Position numbers and translations under genes: made by a program. Positions 1 through 5,628 of a DNA stretch of 8,311 bases are shown here, piece by piece (positions within the stretch are counted from its first letter, which is position 1; each line of letters opens with the position of its first letter). The notes under the pieces were generated by a model, which saw only the letters and a list, made by a program, of their open reading frames with translations, had not been told where the DNA came from and did not search any database. The DNA is from Methanocorpusculum sp. (GTDB lineage: Archaea; Halobacteriota; Methanomicrobia; Methanomicrobiales; Methanocorpusculaceae). Where the stretch lies: assembly GCA_030539595.1 (NCBI GenBank), contig JAUNXW010000065.1:1-8311 (forward strand). The letters run 5' to 3'.

Positions 1-23
1 ATCGATTATGTCGGGTGAGGCTC

Positions 24-119
24 ATGGAAAAGAAAATCAGAGGCATGCTCTACAAGTTTCTGGCTGATATTTTCAGACTGCTTCTTGAAACGGTAGAAAA
101 GCACCTCAAAAAAAGCTGA
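24..119 (+). CDS. Small 31-residue protein (or C-terminal end of a longer gene cut by the window edge)
   Basis: The frame reads from an ATG to a TGA and gives a 31-residue, strongly basic peptide that begins MEKKIRG and ends HLKKS. Its middle (LYKFLADIFRLLLETVEKHL) would form an amphipathic helix with leucine/phenylalanine on one face. A GGTGA sequence at 14-18, five bases before the ATG, matches the archaeal anti-Shine-Dalgarno sequence and supports this start. The same TGA at 16-18 would end another frame (reading IDYVG), so the small gene may be translationally coupled to an unseen upstream gene. The frame is also open to the left edge, so it could instead be the tail of a larger protein. 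I do not recognise the family. A terminator hairpin starts inside its last codons, which supports this being the last gene of a plus-strand transcript. Confidence 0.45.
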   Translation: MEKKIRGMLYKFLADIFRLLLETVEKHLKKS

Positions 120-149
120 GCGGGAAAAAACCCGCACAGCTGTTTTTTT
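114..149 (+). terminator. Hairpin plus T7 terminator for the plus-strand unit at the left edge
   Basis: The arms AGCTG-A-GCGGG (114-124) and CCCGC-A-CAGCT (131-141) pair over 10 of 11 positions with a single A/A mismatch. They enclose a six-A loop and are followed by a run of seven T at 143-149. The stem overlaps the stop codon at 117-119. It looks like a bacterial-type intrinsic terminator, whereas archaea often need only the T tract. Confidence 0.8.
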
Positions 150-156
150 AACTCAC

Positions 157-186
157 AAAAAATCCGCACACGATAAAACTGCGCGG
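157..186 (-). terminator. Probable minus-strand terminator facing the previous one
   Basis: Read on the minus strand, CCGCGCA and TGTGCGG form a 7-bp stem with one G-U pair and a 9-nt loop (plus-strand arms 164-170 and 180-186), followed by six T (plus 157-162). It lies 110 nt beyond the stop of the minus-strand acyltransferase gene, so that transcript would carry a 3' untranslated region of about 110 nt. The two terminators lie tail to tail and separate the convergent units. Confidence 0.55.
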
Positions 187-295
187 GCTTGACACGCGGA
201 AAACTCAAGAGCCTTTTTATTATAGACACATTATTTTATCTGAGTTCCGGCAGCTTTGCCCGACCTCACAATCGGTTTGACAAAAGAAATCCTAT

Positions 296-1084
296 TCAAA
301 TATACCCAATAGGAAATCCCAAAAGCCCGCTAATAACAACTATAAGAAACACAACAGCTCCTATAACCGGCAGATGAATCAGATAAATCTGAAGCGGATA
401 CTTCCCCACAACAGCAAGTGCTTTGGCGACAGAATTTGCCTTTGGGAGACTGAATCTCCTAAACCCGTGCGGATAAAAAACAGAGCCGAGCCCAACTCCC
501 AAAAGCATCACACCCAGCCACTTAACAAACGGAAAATAATCACGCGGCATAAACCCGTCAGGAAGAATACCAAACGGCATTAAAAATGCAGGTCCTGAAA
601 GCGTCTCAAGAAACAGCCCCAGAATAAATATCAGAACAGCCGGTATAAAATTCCATTTACCGAAACGAAGGAACGGGATTGAAATCAGCATACAAACCCC
701 CATCATCTGAAGGAAATTGAAATACATATACCGTCCGTCTCCTATAAAAAAATAAATCAGAACAGAACAAATCACAGCAACAGCAACACCGATTATAATA
801 ATTTCAACGGCTCTCTTAACTATCGCAAGATAATAATCCTTACGCGGCTTATCAGCCATCCTTGCATGGCGAAGAACAAGAGCCATACCCGAAATAATTA
901 CAAAAATTGCCGTACCGAACTCAATATAACTGCATACCCAAACCCACACACTTCCGTCGATTATATGAAACACGCTGAGGATAAATATCGTGTGAAAAAA
1001 AATCATCCCGATTAACGATATGCCGCGAACAGCATCTATCTCCCAGTAGCGTTCTTTCAAAGGCGTGACCGCAGGCTCAACCAT
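296..1084 (-). CDS. DUF1624 / HGSNAT-like integral membrane acyltransferase
   Basis: This 262-residue, very hydrophobic protein belongs by motif to the DUF1624 group, the catalytic domain of heparan-alpha-glucosaminide N-acetyltransferase-like proteins. The start RYWEIDAVRG (12-21) running into the first membrane helix, with a histidine at 31, is typical. So are the FLQMMGV segment (124-130), the RDYFPFVKWLGVMLLGVGLG stretch (181-200) and the C-terminal GKYPLQIYLIHLPV (227-240). About seven or eight membrane helices are visible. Prokaryotic members are presumed to move acyl groups onto sugars or cell-envelope glycans across the membrane, but the substrate here is unknown. The gene lies 64 nt downstream of tpiA, beyond a T8 tract. 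A TATA-like TTAAAAAAC on the minus strand (plus 1116-1124) is about 36 nt before the ATG, so it may have its own promoter. No clear Shine-Dalgarno sequence is seen. Confidence 0.85.
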   Translation of the reverse strand: MVEPAVTPLKERYWEIDAVRGISLIGMIFFHTIFILSVFHIIDGSVWVWVCSYIEFGTAIFVIISGMALVLRHARMADKPRKDYYLAIVKRAVEIIIIGVAVAVICSVLIYFFIGDGRYMYFNFLQMMGVCMLISIPFLRFGKWNFIPAVLIFILGLFLETLSGPAFLMPFGILPDGFMPRDYFPFVKWLGVMLLGVGLGSVFYPHGFRRFSLPKANSVAKALAVVGKYPLQIYLIHLPVIGAVVFLIVVISGLLGFPIGYI

Positions 1085-1136
1085 TCATAAAATGTATGGG
1101 CTGTAAGAGTATGTAGTTTTTTAATCGCAGTTCAGT

Positions 1137-1144
1137 AAAAAAAA
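1137..1144 (-). terminator. T8 tract just after tpiA
   Basis: On the minus strand the tpiA stop codon is followed by TTTA and then eight consecutive T (plus-strand A run 1137-1144). T-rich tracts without a stem are a standard archaeal termination signal. It probably ends or weakens the aMBF1-tpiA transcript before the acyltransferase gene. No stem is visible. Confidence 0.5.
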
Positions 1145-1148
1145 TAAA

Positions 1149-1814
1149 TTATAATTTGGAAACCAAATCGCGAAGAACAGCTTCCGGGTCTTTGGCTTTG
1201 ACAACACCCGACGCTAAAAGAACTCCGTCTGCTCCGAGGTCTACGGACGTCTTAACGCATTCGCCCGTCTGGATACCTGCACCGCAGAGGACTTTTACGT
1301 TTTTGTTAATGTTTTTAACAGCGTCAACAGACTTTCTGATGATTTCAGGGTCTGCCTTTGCAACAGAAATCCCCGAACCGATTAACTCGGGCGGCTCAAT
1401 CGCGACATAAGTCGGCGCAAACACAGCTGCAGCAGCAGAAACTCCCACATTATTTGTACAGACAACACTTTCCAGATTATTAAACTTAGCCGCCTCAACA
1501 CAGGCTTCTATATCAGCTATCGTGAGCCTGCGCTCGGAATGGTTAATCAAAGAACCTGTACATCCCGCTGCACGAACCGTAAACGCAGGAATTCTTCCGG
1601 TAAACGCTCCCTCAACCGCGTCAATATGCTGGGCATAAACTGGTATCTCATAATGTTTGCAGAACGGATGAAGCTCCGTAAACTGCGGAGCAACACCTAT
1701 TGTAACTCCGCTTTCCTGCATCACAAGCTCCGCCGCGGATGCAATTTGTCCCGCGTTGTTTCCCGCACCTTCGCGGTATGATTTGAAATTTATAAGAATT
1801 AACGGTGACGTCAT
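1149..1814 (-). CDS. tpiA: Triosephosphate isomerase, archaeal type
   Basis: This enzyme interconverts glyceraldehyde 3-phosphate and dihydroxyacetone phosphate in the cytoplasm; in a methanogen it serves mainly gluconeogenesis. The 221-residue length fits the short archaeal TIM family (about 220-228), rather than the bacterial/eukaryotic enzyme of about 250. Visible catalytic elements are Asn9 and Lys11 in NFK, the electrophile His92 in NHSERR (91-96) and the catalytic base Glu140 in AIEPPELIG (138-146). The flexible loop follows (147-154), with the phosphate-binding GAGI (178-181) and LLASG (199-203) after it. The start overlaps the aMBF1 stop by one base (TAATG), and an AGGTGA ribosome binding site (plus 1825-1830) lies inside the end of aMBF1, so translation is probably coupled. 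All key residues are present. Confidence 0.97.
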   Translation of the reverse strand: MTSPLILINFKSYREGAGNNAGQIASAAELVMQESGVTIGVAPQFTELHPFCKHYEIPVYAQHIDAVEGAFTGRIPAFTVRAAGCTGSLINHSERRLTIADIEACVEAAKFNNLESVVCTNNVGVSAAAAVFAPTYVAIEPPELIGSGISVAKADPEIIRKSVDAVKNINKNVKVLCGAGIQTGECVKTSVDLGADGVLLASGVVKAKDPEAVLRDLVSKL

Positions 1815-2335
1815 TATTTTTTCTTCACCTGCAGCACATCGCCCAGAGTTGTTGCCGCAGCTCCGCCGACCTGAATTTTTTCTTCTCCGTCGCCTTTATC
1901 GATTAAAACGATATCAAGCTCCTTCTCAAGTTTCTTACATTCTGCATCCGTTGGGGCACGCTCTCCGCGTTCGAGTTTCTTGATATCCCCTTCCTGCATC
2001 TTAAGGATAAAAGCAAGGTCTTTCTGGGTAAATCCTTTCGCCTGTCTTGCCGCTGCAATCTTTTTTGCGTAATCGTCCACGACCTCTCCTTCGATGAAAT
2101 CAAAGACGTCACGCTTTCTGTATGCATTGTTTGACGAAGGCTGACCCGCAAATACTCTTGCCTGGGTTGGTATCTGTTTTCCAAACGAGGTCTGCTTTGC
2201 ACGCGGAGCCTGAACTTCGGTTCCGAGTTTTGCACATTTTTCACAGACCTTCATCGGCTTTGCGCCTGCTATGGATACGAGTTTGACGCCTTTTGAAATC
2301 GGTGCGCCGCATAACTCACAATATTCTGTCTGCAT
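1814..2335 (-). CDS. Archaeal multiprotein bridging factor 1 (aMBF1): zinc ribbon plus HTH
   Basis: This 173-residue protein matches the archaeal MBF1 / TIGR00270 family. The N-terminus carries a zinc ribbon with CELC (6-9) and CEKC (31-34). A basic, probably unstructured linker follows (about 40-75), then a Cro/XRE-type helix-turn-helix of about 85-145 containing the typical KKIAAARQAKGFTQKDLA start. The C-terminal tail (150-173) is glycine/alanine-rich and ends in three lysines. Eukaryotic MBF1 bridges activators and TBP; archaeal homologues associate with ribosomes and transcription, and their exact role is unsettled. It is the first gene of the minus-strand unit and overlaps tpiA by one base. 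No Shine-Dalgarno is seen before the ATG. A TTATAATA (plus 2346-2353) is too close to the ATG to be its TATA box; a weaker CATAAAGA near 2380-2388 could serve. Confidence 0.93.
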   Translation of the reverse strand: MQTEYCELCGAPISKGVKLVSIAGAKPMKVCEKCAKLGTEVQAPRAKQTSFGKQIPTQARVFAGQPSSNNAYRKRDVFDFIEGEVVDDYAKKIAAARQAKGFTQKDLAFILKMQEGDIKKLERGERAPTDAECKKLEKELDIVLIDKGDGEEKIQVGGAAATTLGDVLQVKKK

Positions 2336-2367
2336 TATATATCTGTATTATAATTTCGTTCTTAATC

Positions 2368-2402
2368 CCATTAACACTTTCTTTATGGGCAGTTTTTAAT
2401 GG
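2368..2402. repeat. 7-bp inverted repeat upstream of aMBF1
   Basis: CCATTAA (2368-2374) and TTAATGG (2396-2402) are perfect inverted copies separated by 21 nt. They lie 33 to 67 nt before the aMBF1 start and directly next to the 2404-2556 element. They could be an operator for aMBF1 or a flank of that element; the sequence alone does not decide. Confidence 0.35.
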
Positions 2403-2403
2403 T

Positions 2404-2556
2404 GTTTGTCCAATGCGGAAACCTTTAGGTTTCTTAGCCGAGGCGAGATGCTTTAGCATCTTTAGCTTAGCAAACAGAATGTTTGCGCATCAGGTGGAAC
2501 ACTTGCGAATCGTCATATACTACTATATAAATATTAGATTACACGATTGGACAAAC
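2404..2556. repeat. 153-bp structured intergenic element with terminal inverted repeats (MITE-like or ncRNA)
   Basis: The ends GTTTGTCCAAT (2404-2414) and ATTGGACAAAC (2546-2556) are perfect 11-bp inverted repeats. Between them lie four hairpins in a row. The first is GAAACC/GGTTTC with a TTTA loop (2418-2433). The second is GATGC/GCATC with a TTTA loop (2447-2460). The third is GCAAACA/TGTTTGC with a GAA loop (2470-2486). The fourth is CAGGTG/CACTTG with a GAA loop and one G-U pair (2491-2505). TTAGC occurs four times between 2434 and 2471. The element lies between divergent genes and holds no recognisable protein. Clean target-site duplications are not visible. It could be a short non-autonomous transposable element, a dispersed palindromic repeat or a structured RNA with a closing helix. 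Confidence 0.6.
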
Positions 2557-2608
2557 TCTATCTAATAAATATGATTTTACCAAACCGCTTAACATTGTAA
2601 TCTCCAAA

Positions 2609-2631
2609 CGTAATGATTTTAAACCATTACG
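2609..2631. promoter_or_regulatory. 23-nt palindromic operator candidate before the first CBS gene
   Basis: CGTAATG (2609-2615) and CATTACG (2625-2631) are perfect inverted repeats, and the centre (ATTTTAAAC) continues the symmetry except for one A/C mismatch, so 10 of 11 position pairs match. The palindrome directly abuts a TATA-like sequence at 2632-2640. This is the usual place for an archaeal activator or repressor dimer to bind. The regulator is unknown. Confidence 0.5.
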
Positions 2632-2640
2632 ATATATTAT
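2632..2640 (+). promoter_or_regulatory. Candidate TATA box of the CBS gene pair
   Basis: ATATATTAT lies about 60 nt before the ATG at 2698. With the normal archaeal spacing of about 25 nt, transcription would begin near 2660 and leave a leader of about 35-40 nt. The ribosome binding site of the first CBS gene is weak (only GAGAA near 2684). Confidence 0.4.
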
Positions 2641-2697
2641 CTCATCAAGCGGCAGAAACACAACTGTCGTAAAAATAACAAAACGAGAATAAAAAAT

Positions 2698-3570
2698 ATG
2701 GCGCAAAAAGAATCACAAAAGGTAAACAGAAACCTGATTACAGAAATCTCAAGCAAGAATGTAATCTCGGTTCCGCCCACCATGAGGATCATCGAAGGAA
2801 TTCAGATGATGTCACGGCACAATTTCAGGAGACTGCCCATAACCGACGCCGGCACAAAAAAACTCATTGGAATTGTAACGCTTACCGATGTGATAGACAT
2901 GATGGGCGGCGGAAACCGCTACAACCTTATCGCAGTAAAACACAAAGGCAGCCTTTTGTCTGCACTCAATGATAACCTGCGTGAGATTGCAACCGAAAAC
3001 GTCACGGGATTTTCCGCAAACACCACCATAAAGGATGCGGCAAAAATTCTTGTTGAGTCGGGACACGGAGGATTTCCGATTCTGAAATCCGACAACACCC
3101 TTGAAGGCATTGTCACGGAATACGACATCATCAAAAGACTTGCATGTCAAAATTCCGACCTCTGCGTATCCGATGTTATGACGAAAAATCCTCAGGTAAT
3201 CAGTCCCGATATGCAGATAAGCAAAGTGACCAAGATAATTGTTGCCCACGGCTACAGGAGACTTCCCGTCGTTAAAGACAACATTTTAATCGGAATAGTT
3301 ACTGCTACAGATATTATGGGATACATAGGAAAAGGAAAAATATTTTCCTCAATGCAGAGCGGAACTGTTGACGAAATTCTGAATCTGCCCGTAAGAGACA
3401 TTATGACCGCAGCGGACTTAAGAACTGTGTCTCCGGAACTTTCGGTGACCGACGCGGCAAAAGAAATGATTACAAACGGTGTCGGTGCGTTTCCGGTAAT
3501 CAGCGGCAACAGAATTGCGGGAATCGTAACAGAGTTCGACCTTGTAAAAGCACTCGCAAAAGAATTCTAA
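2698..3570 (+). CDS. Stand-alone protein with four CBS domains (first of a tandem pair)
   Basis: The 290 residues are almost entirely CBS (cystathionine beta-synthase) modules, at about 16-69, 97-148, 157-210 and 231-287. Each ends in the diagnostic GIVTxxD strand-helix motif: GIVTLTD (58-64), GIVTEYD (137-143), GIVTATD (199-205) and GIVTEFD (275-281). The threonine and aspartate of this motif normally hold the ribose of AMP, ADP, ATP or SAM. CBS pairs form Bateman modules, so this chain would make two, able to bind up to four ligands. No enzyme, channel or DNA-binding domain is attached, so it probably acts by regulating a partner. It is soluble, with no signal or membrane helix. It is followed after 147 nt by a second four-CBS gene on the same strand. 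The partner and ligand cannot be read from the sequence. Confidence 0.92.
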   Translation: MAQKESQKVNRNLITEISSKNVISVPPTMRIIEGIQMMSRHNFRRLPITDAGTKKLIGIVTLTDVIDMMGGGNRYNLIAVKHKGSLLSALNDNLREIATENVTGFSANTTIKDAAKILVESGHGGFPILKSDNTLEGIVTEYDIIKRLACQNSDLCVSDVMTKNPQVISPDMQISKVTKIIVAHGYRRLPVVKDNILIGIVTATDIMGYIGKGKIFSSMQSGTVDEILNLPVRDIMTAADLRTVSPELSVTDAAKEMITNGVGAFPVISGNRIAGIVTEFDLVKALAKEF

Positions 3571-3575
3571 ACCGG

Positions 3576-3626
3576 GGGTGCACACAGCAGCGCCCAAAAA
3601 AAATAATTGTGTGATTTGCTGTGTGC
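3576..3626 (+). promoter_or_regulatory. Two mutually exclusive hairpins between the CBS genes
   Basis: GCACACAGCA (3580-3589) pairs perfectly with TGCTGTGTGC (3617-3626) across a 27-nt loop. A second possible stem uses GGGTGC (3576-3581) with GCGCCC (3590-3595), one G-U pair included, across an 8-nt loop that contains most of the first arm. Both stems need bases 3580-3581, so they compete. An A8 run (3596-3603) follows the short stem. There is no T run, so it is not a simple plus-strand terminator. Confidence 0.45.
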
Positions 3627-3640
3627 AAAAATTCAAAAAT

Positions 3641-3664
3641 TTCCGCAGAATACGGACTGCGGAA
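3641..3664 (+). promoter_or_regulatory. Perfect 8-bp hairpin in the leader of the second CBS gene
   Basis: TTCCGCAG (3641-3648) and CTGCGGAA (3657-3664) form a perfect stem with an 8-nt loop. It lies 39 nt before the AGGAGG ribosome binding site of the second CBS gene and only 14 nt after the preceding hairpin pair. It could be an RNA processing or stability element, or part of a regulatory leader. As DNA it could be an operator. Confidence 0.45.
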
Positions 3665-3717
3665 CAAAATCTGTACGAATCTGAACAAAGAACAAATTTC
3701 TATAGGAGGAATAAAAA

Positions 3718-4491
3718 ATGTCCAGTAAATTATCAGTAAAGGATGTAATGTCCAAGCCCGTATCGATAGCAAAATCCGCACTAATACCCGAAGCACTTTC
3801 AAAGATGCTTGAAAACGGTATTGACCCTATTGTTGTTACAAACGACAGAGTAGTTGTGGGAACTGCATCCAGAAGAACAATTGCAGAGAAGATGGGCAGT
3901 AAAAAAACAGGCAACATACCGGCATCGCAGATTCGTGTCGCAAGCGTTACCAAAGAGGACTTTACTTCTGTTTATCAGGATCAGGATGTGGAACTGCTTG
4001 TTCCTCTCCTCCAGAGATACAAGATTGTTGTTGTTTGGGACGAAGAGCACAGACTTATCGGTCAGGTTACCAAAGGTGACTTACTGAAAGTCATGAAACC
4101 TGAAGGGGGCATCGAAAATATCATTGAGATTGCTCCAAAAATCAGCGCAGAAGACAGGGTTGTTCAGCTTCACCGAAGAATGGTTAACAACGGTTCAACC
4201 CGTTTTGTTGTGATGAGCGATAACAAACCTGTCGGTATCGTAACCGAAACAGACATTGCCAAAGTGCTTGTTAAAATGAAGAACGAAATCGACAAGCACT
4301 TCGAAAACGCGCTGAGAAATGTTACTGCAGGAGACATTATGTCTTCGCCGATTGTTTCCGTTTCCGCAAAAACACCTGTTGCGGATATTGTAAATACAAT
4401 GATTAAGAAAAATATCAGTACTATCCCTGTTGAAGACGGCGGAAAAGTAATCGGGCTTGTTACAAGGAAATCTCTTGTTAACGCCCTCTAA
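3718..4491 (+). CDS. Stand-alone protein with four CBS domains (second of the pair)
   Basis: This 257-residue protein also consists of four CBS modules, at about 7-58, 68-126, 135-186 and 205-257. The ligand motif is intact only in module 3 (GIVTETD, 173-179). Module 1 reads VGTASRR (47-53), module 2 GQVTKGD (115-121) and module 4 GLVTRKS (246-252), so the ribose-binding aspartate is missing from modules 1 and 4. It is thus a diverged paralogue, probably binding fewer nucleotides than its neighbour. The start is well supported by AGGAGG (3704-3709), eight bases before the ATG, a much stronger site than that of the first CBS gene. The two products could form mixed Bateman assemblies. The gene ends in a T7 tract and is convergent with the DUF362 gene. 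Confidence 0.92.
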   Translation: MSSKLSVKDVMSKPVSIAKSALIPEALSKMLENGIDPIVVTNDRVVVGTASRRTIAEKMGSKKTGNIPASQIRVASVTKEDFTSVYQDQDVELLVPLLQRYKIVVVWDEEHRLIGQVTKGDLLKVMKPEGGIENIIEIAPKISAEDRVVQLHRRMVNNGSTRFVVMSDNKPVGIVTETDIAKVLVKMKNEIDKHFENALRNVTAGDIMSSPIVSVSAKTPVADIVNTMIKKNISTIPVEDGGKVIGLVTRKSLVNAL

Positions 4492-4498
4492 TTTTTTT
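4492..4498 (+). terminator. T7 tract ending the CBS operon
   Basis: Seven T follow the TAA stop of the second CBS gene directly, with no stem, as in many archaeal U-tract terminators. The tract contains two bases of the opposing stop codon (4497-4499), so the two convergent genes end only five bases apart. No T run is visible on the minus strand beyond the DUF362 stop. Confidence 0.55.
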
Positions 4499-5600
4499 AA
4501 ACTTCAATCAGTTTGTATTCAGCCTTTCCAAGCGACATTTCTTCCGCGTAACTGAACTGCAGTTTTGGATTTGTTCCGGGCCACACTCTTGTGAATTTTT
4601 CTTCGCCTGCGTGGTGATGATCGGGCAGAAGACTTCCTATTACGCCTTCCGTGCCGTTGACCAAATCATAGCAGGCTTTATCAAGTGCAACAGGGTCACG
4701 CGAGGCAAGAATTCCTATGTCGGGAACAATGGGGACATCGTTCCACGGAGTACAGTCGCAGTGCGGGGTGATGTTGTTCAGGAAATTAATATAGAATGCT
4801 TTGCCTGTTTTGTTCGCGACAGCACCTGCTGCGTATTCAACCATTCTTTCAATAAATACAACTCCGTCGTCCTGCCAGTCAAGGTCAATCGCTCTCTGCG
4901 GGCAGGTATTCATGCACATCAGACATCCGATGCAGTGGTCAGTGTCGATTTCTATTGATTTTCCGGCAAGGTTTATGCAGAACTCGGGACATGCATTAAT
5001 GCACGCACCGCAGGTTATACACTTGTCCTCAAGTATTAGAGGTCTTGTTGTGTGCTGTTCGCGTTTACCTTCATTTGCCGCGCAGCCCATCCCGAGATTT
5101 TTAAGCGCTCCGCCGAACCCTGCGACCTCGTGACCTTTGAAATGTGAAACCACAACAAGGCTGTCTGCTGCGACAATATCGGAGGCAATCTTGACATTTT
5201 CGAAATGTTTTCCGTAGACTGCCTGTTCTTTATAATTCTGACCTTTAAGTCCGTCGGCAATTATTACGGGGCAGTCTACTACAGGATAACAGAATCCGTG
5301 TTTTGCGGCTGTTGTCAGATGGTCTACGGAGTTTCTTCTGCCGCCAAGATATAGTGTATTTGCATCGGTTAAAAAAGGCTTTGCCCCTGTTTTTTTAATT
5401 TCGTCGACGATTGAAGCAATCTGAACCGCGTTTACAAATGCATCGTTTCCGAGTTCTCCGAAGTGGACTTTTACAGCCGTCAGGTCTCCTGCCGATACCA
5501 TATTTTCAAGACCGCCGGCTGTGCACAGAACTTTGATTTTATTTTCCGTATTTCTCTCTTTGGACAGCGCTCCAAATCTTGCTATGTAGACTTCTTCCAT
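4497..5600 (-). CDS. DUF362 family protein with a 2x[4Fe-4S] ferredoxin insert
   Basis: The 367 residues begin and end with DUF362 sequence: VKVHFGELGN (43-52) and VVSHFKGHEVAGFGGALKNLGMG (150-172) in the first part, and PDIGILASRDPVALDKACYDL (293-313) in the second. Between them is a classical two-cluster ferredoxin: CITCGACINACP (194-205) and CIGCLMCMNTCP (223-234), each supplying CxxCxxCxxxCP ligands. A separate CDC (281-283) might be a further metal ligand. The family is widespread in anaerobes and usually annotated as an uncharacterised iron-sulfur protein. An electron-transfer or cofactor-related role is likely, but the reaction is unknown. It starts 28 nt after the EamA permease stop, so the two are probably co-transcribed. 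No strong Shine-Dalgarno is visible. There is no signal peptide; it should be cytoplasmic. Confidence 0.92.
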   Translation of the reverse strand: MEEVYIARFGALSKERNTENKIKVLCTAGGLENMVSAGDLTAVKVHFGELGNDAFVNAVQIASIVDEIKKTGAKPFLTDANTLYLGGRRNSVDHLTTAAKHGFCYPVVDCPVIIADGLKGQNYKEQAVYGKHFENVKIASDIVAADSLVVVSHFKGHEVAGFGGALKNLGMGCAANEGKREQHTTRPLILEDKCITCGACINACPEFCINLAGKSIEIDTDHCIGCLMCMNTCPQRAIDLDWQDDGVVFIERMVEYAAGAVANKTGKAFYINFLNNITPHCDCTPWNDVPIVPDIGILASRDPVALDKACYDLVNGTEGVIGSLLPDHHHAGEEKFTRVWPGTNPKLQFSYAEEMSLGKAEYKLIEV

Positions 5601-5628
5601 ACAAGTTAATAGGATTTATTGACTGATA

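Noticed and set aside
189..583. Two plus-strand open frames opposite the acyltransferase gene
   Set aside because: Both are mostly antisense to a clear membrane-protein gene, low in complexity and without ribosome binding sites.
2434..2471. Four TTAGC copies as a possible short tandem or CRISPR-like repeat
   Set aside because: The copies are five bases long with irregular spacing and are largely accounted for by the hairpin stems and loops; there are no spacer units.
2293..2565. 90-residue plus-strand open frame across the divergent intergenic region
   Set aside because: It starts inside aMBF1 on the opposite strand, lacks a ribosome binding site and runs through the hairpin element; the open frame is explained by the repeat, not by protein-coding constraint.
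2812..4050. Several minus-strand frames of 70-145 residues opposite the CBS genes
   Set aside because: They have cysteine-rich or random-looking composition, no recognisable domain, and lie antisense to well-supported CBS proteins.
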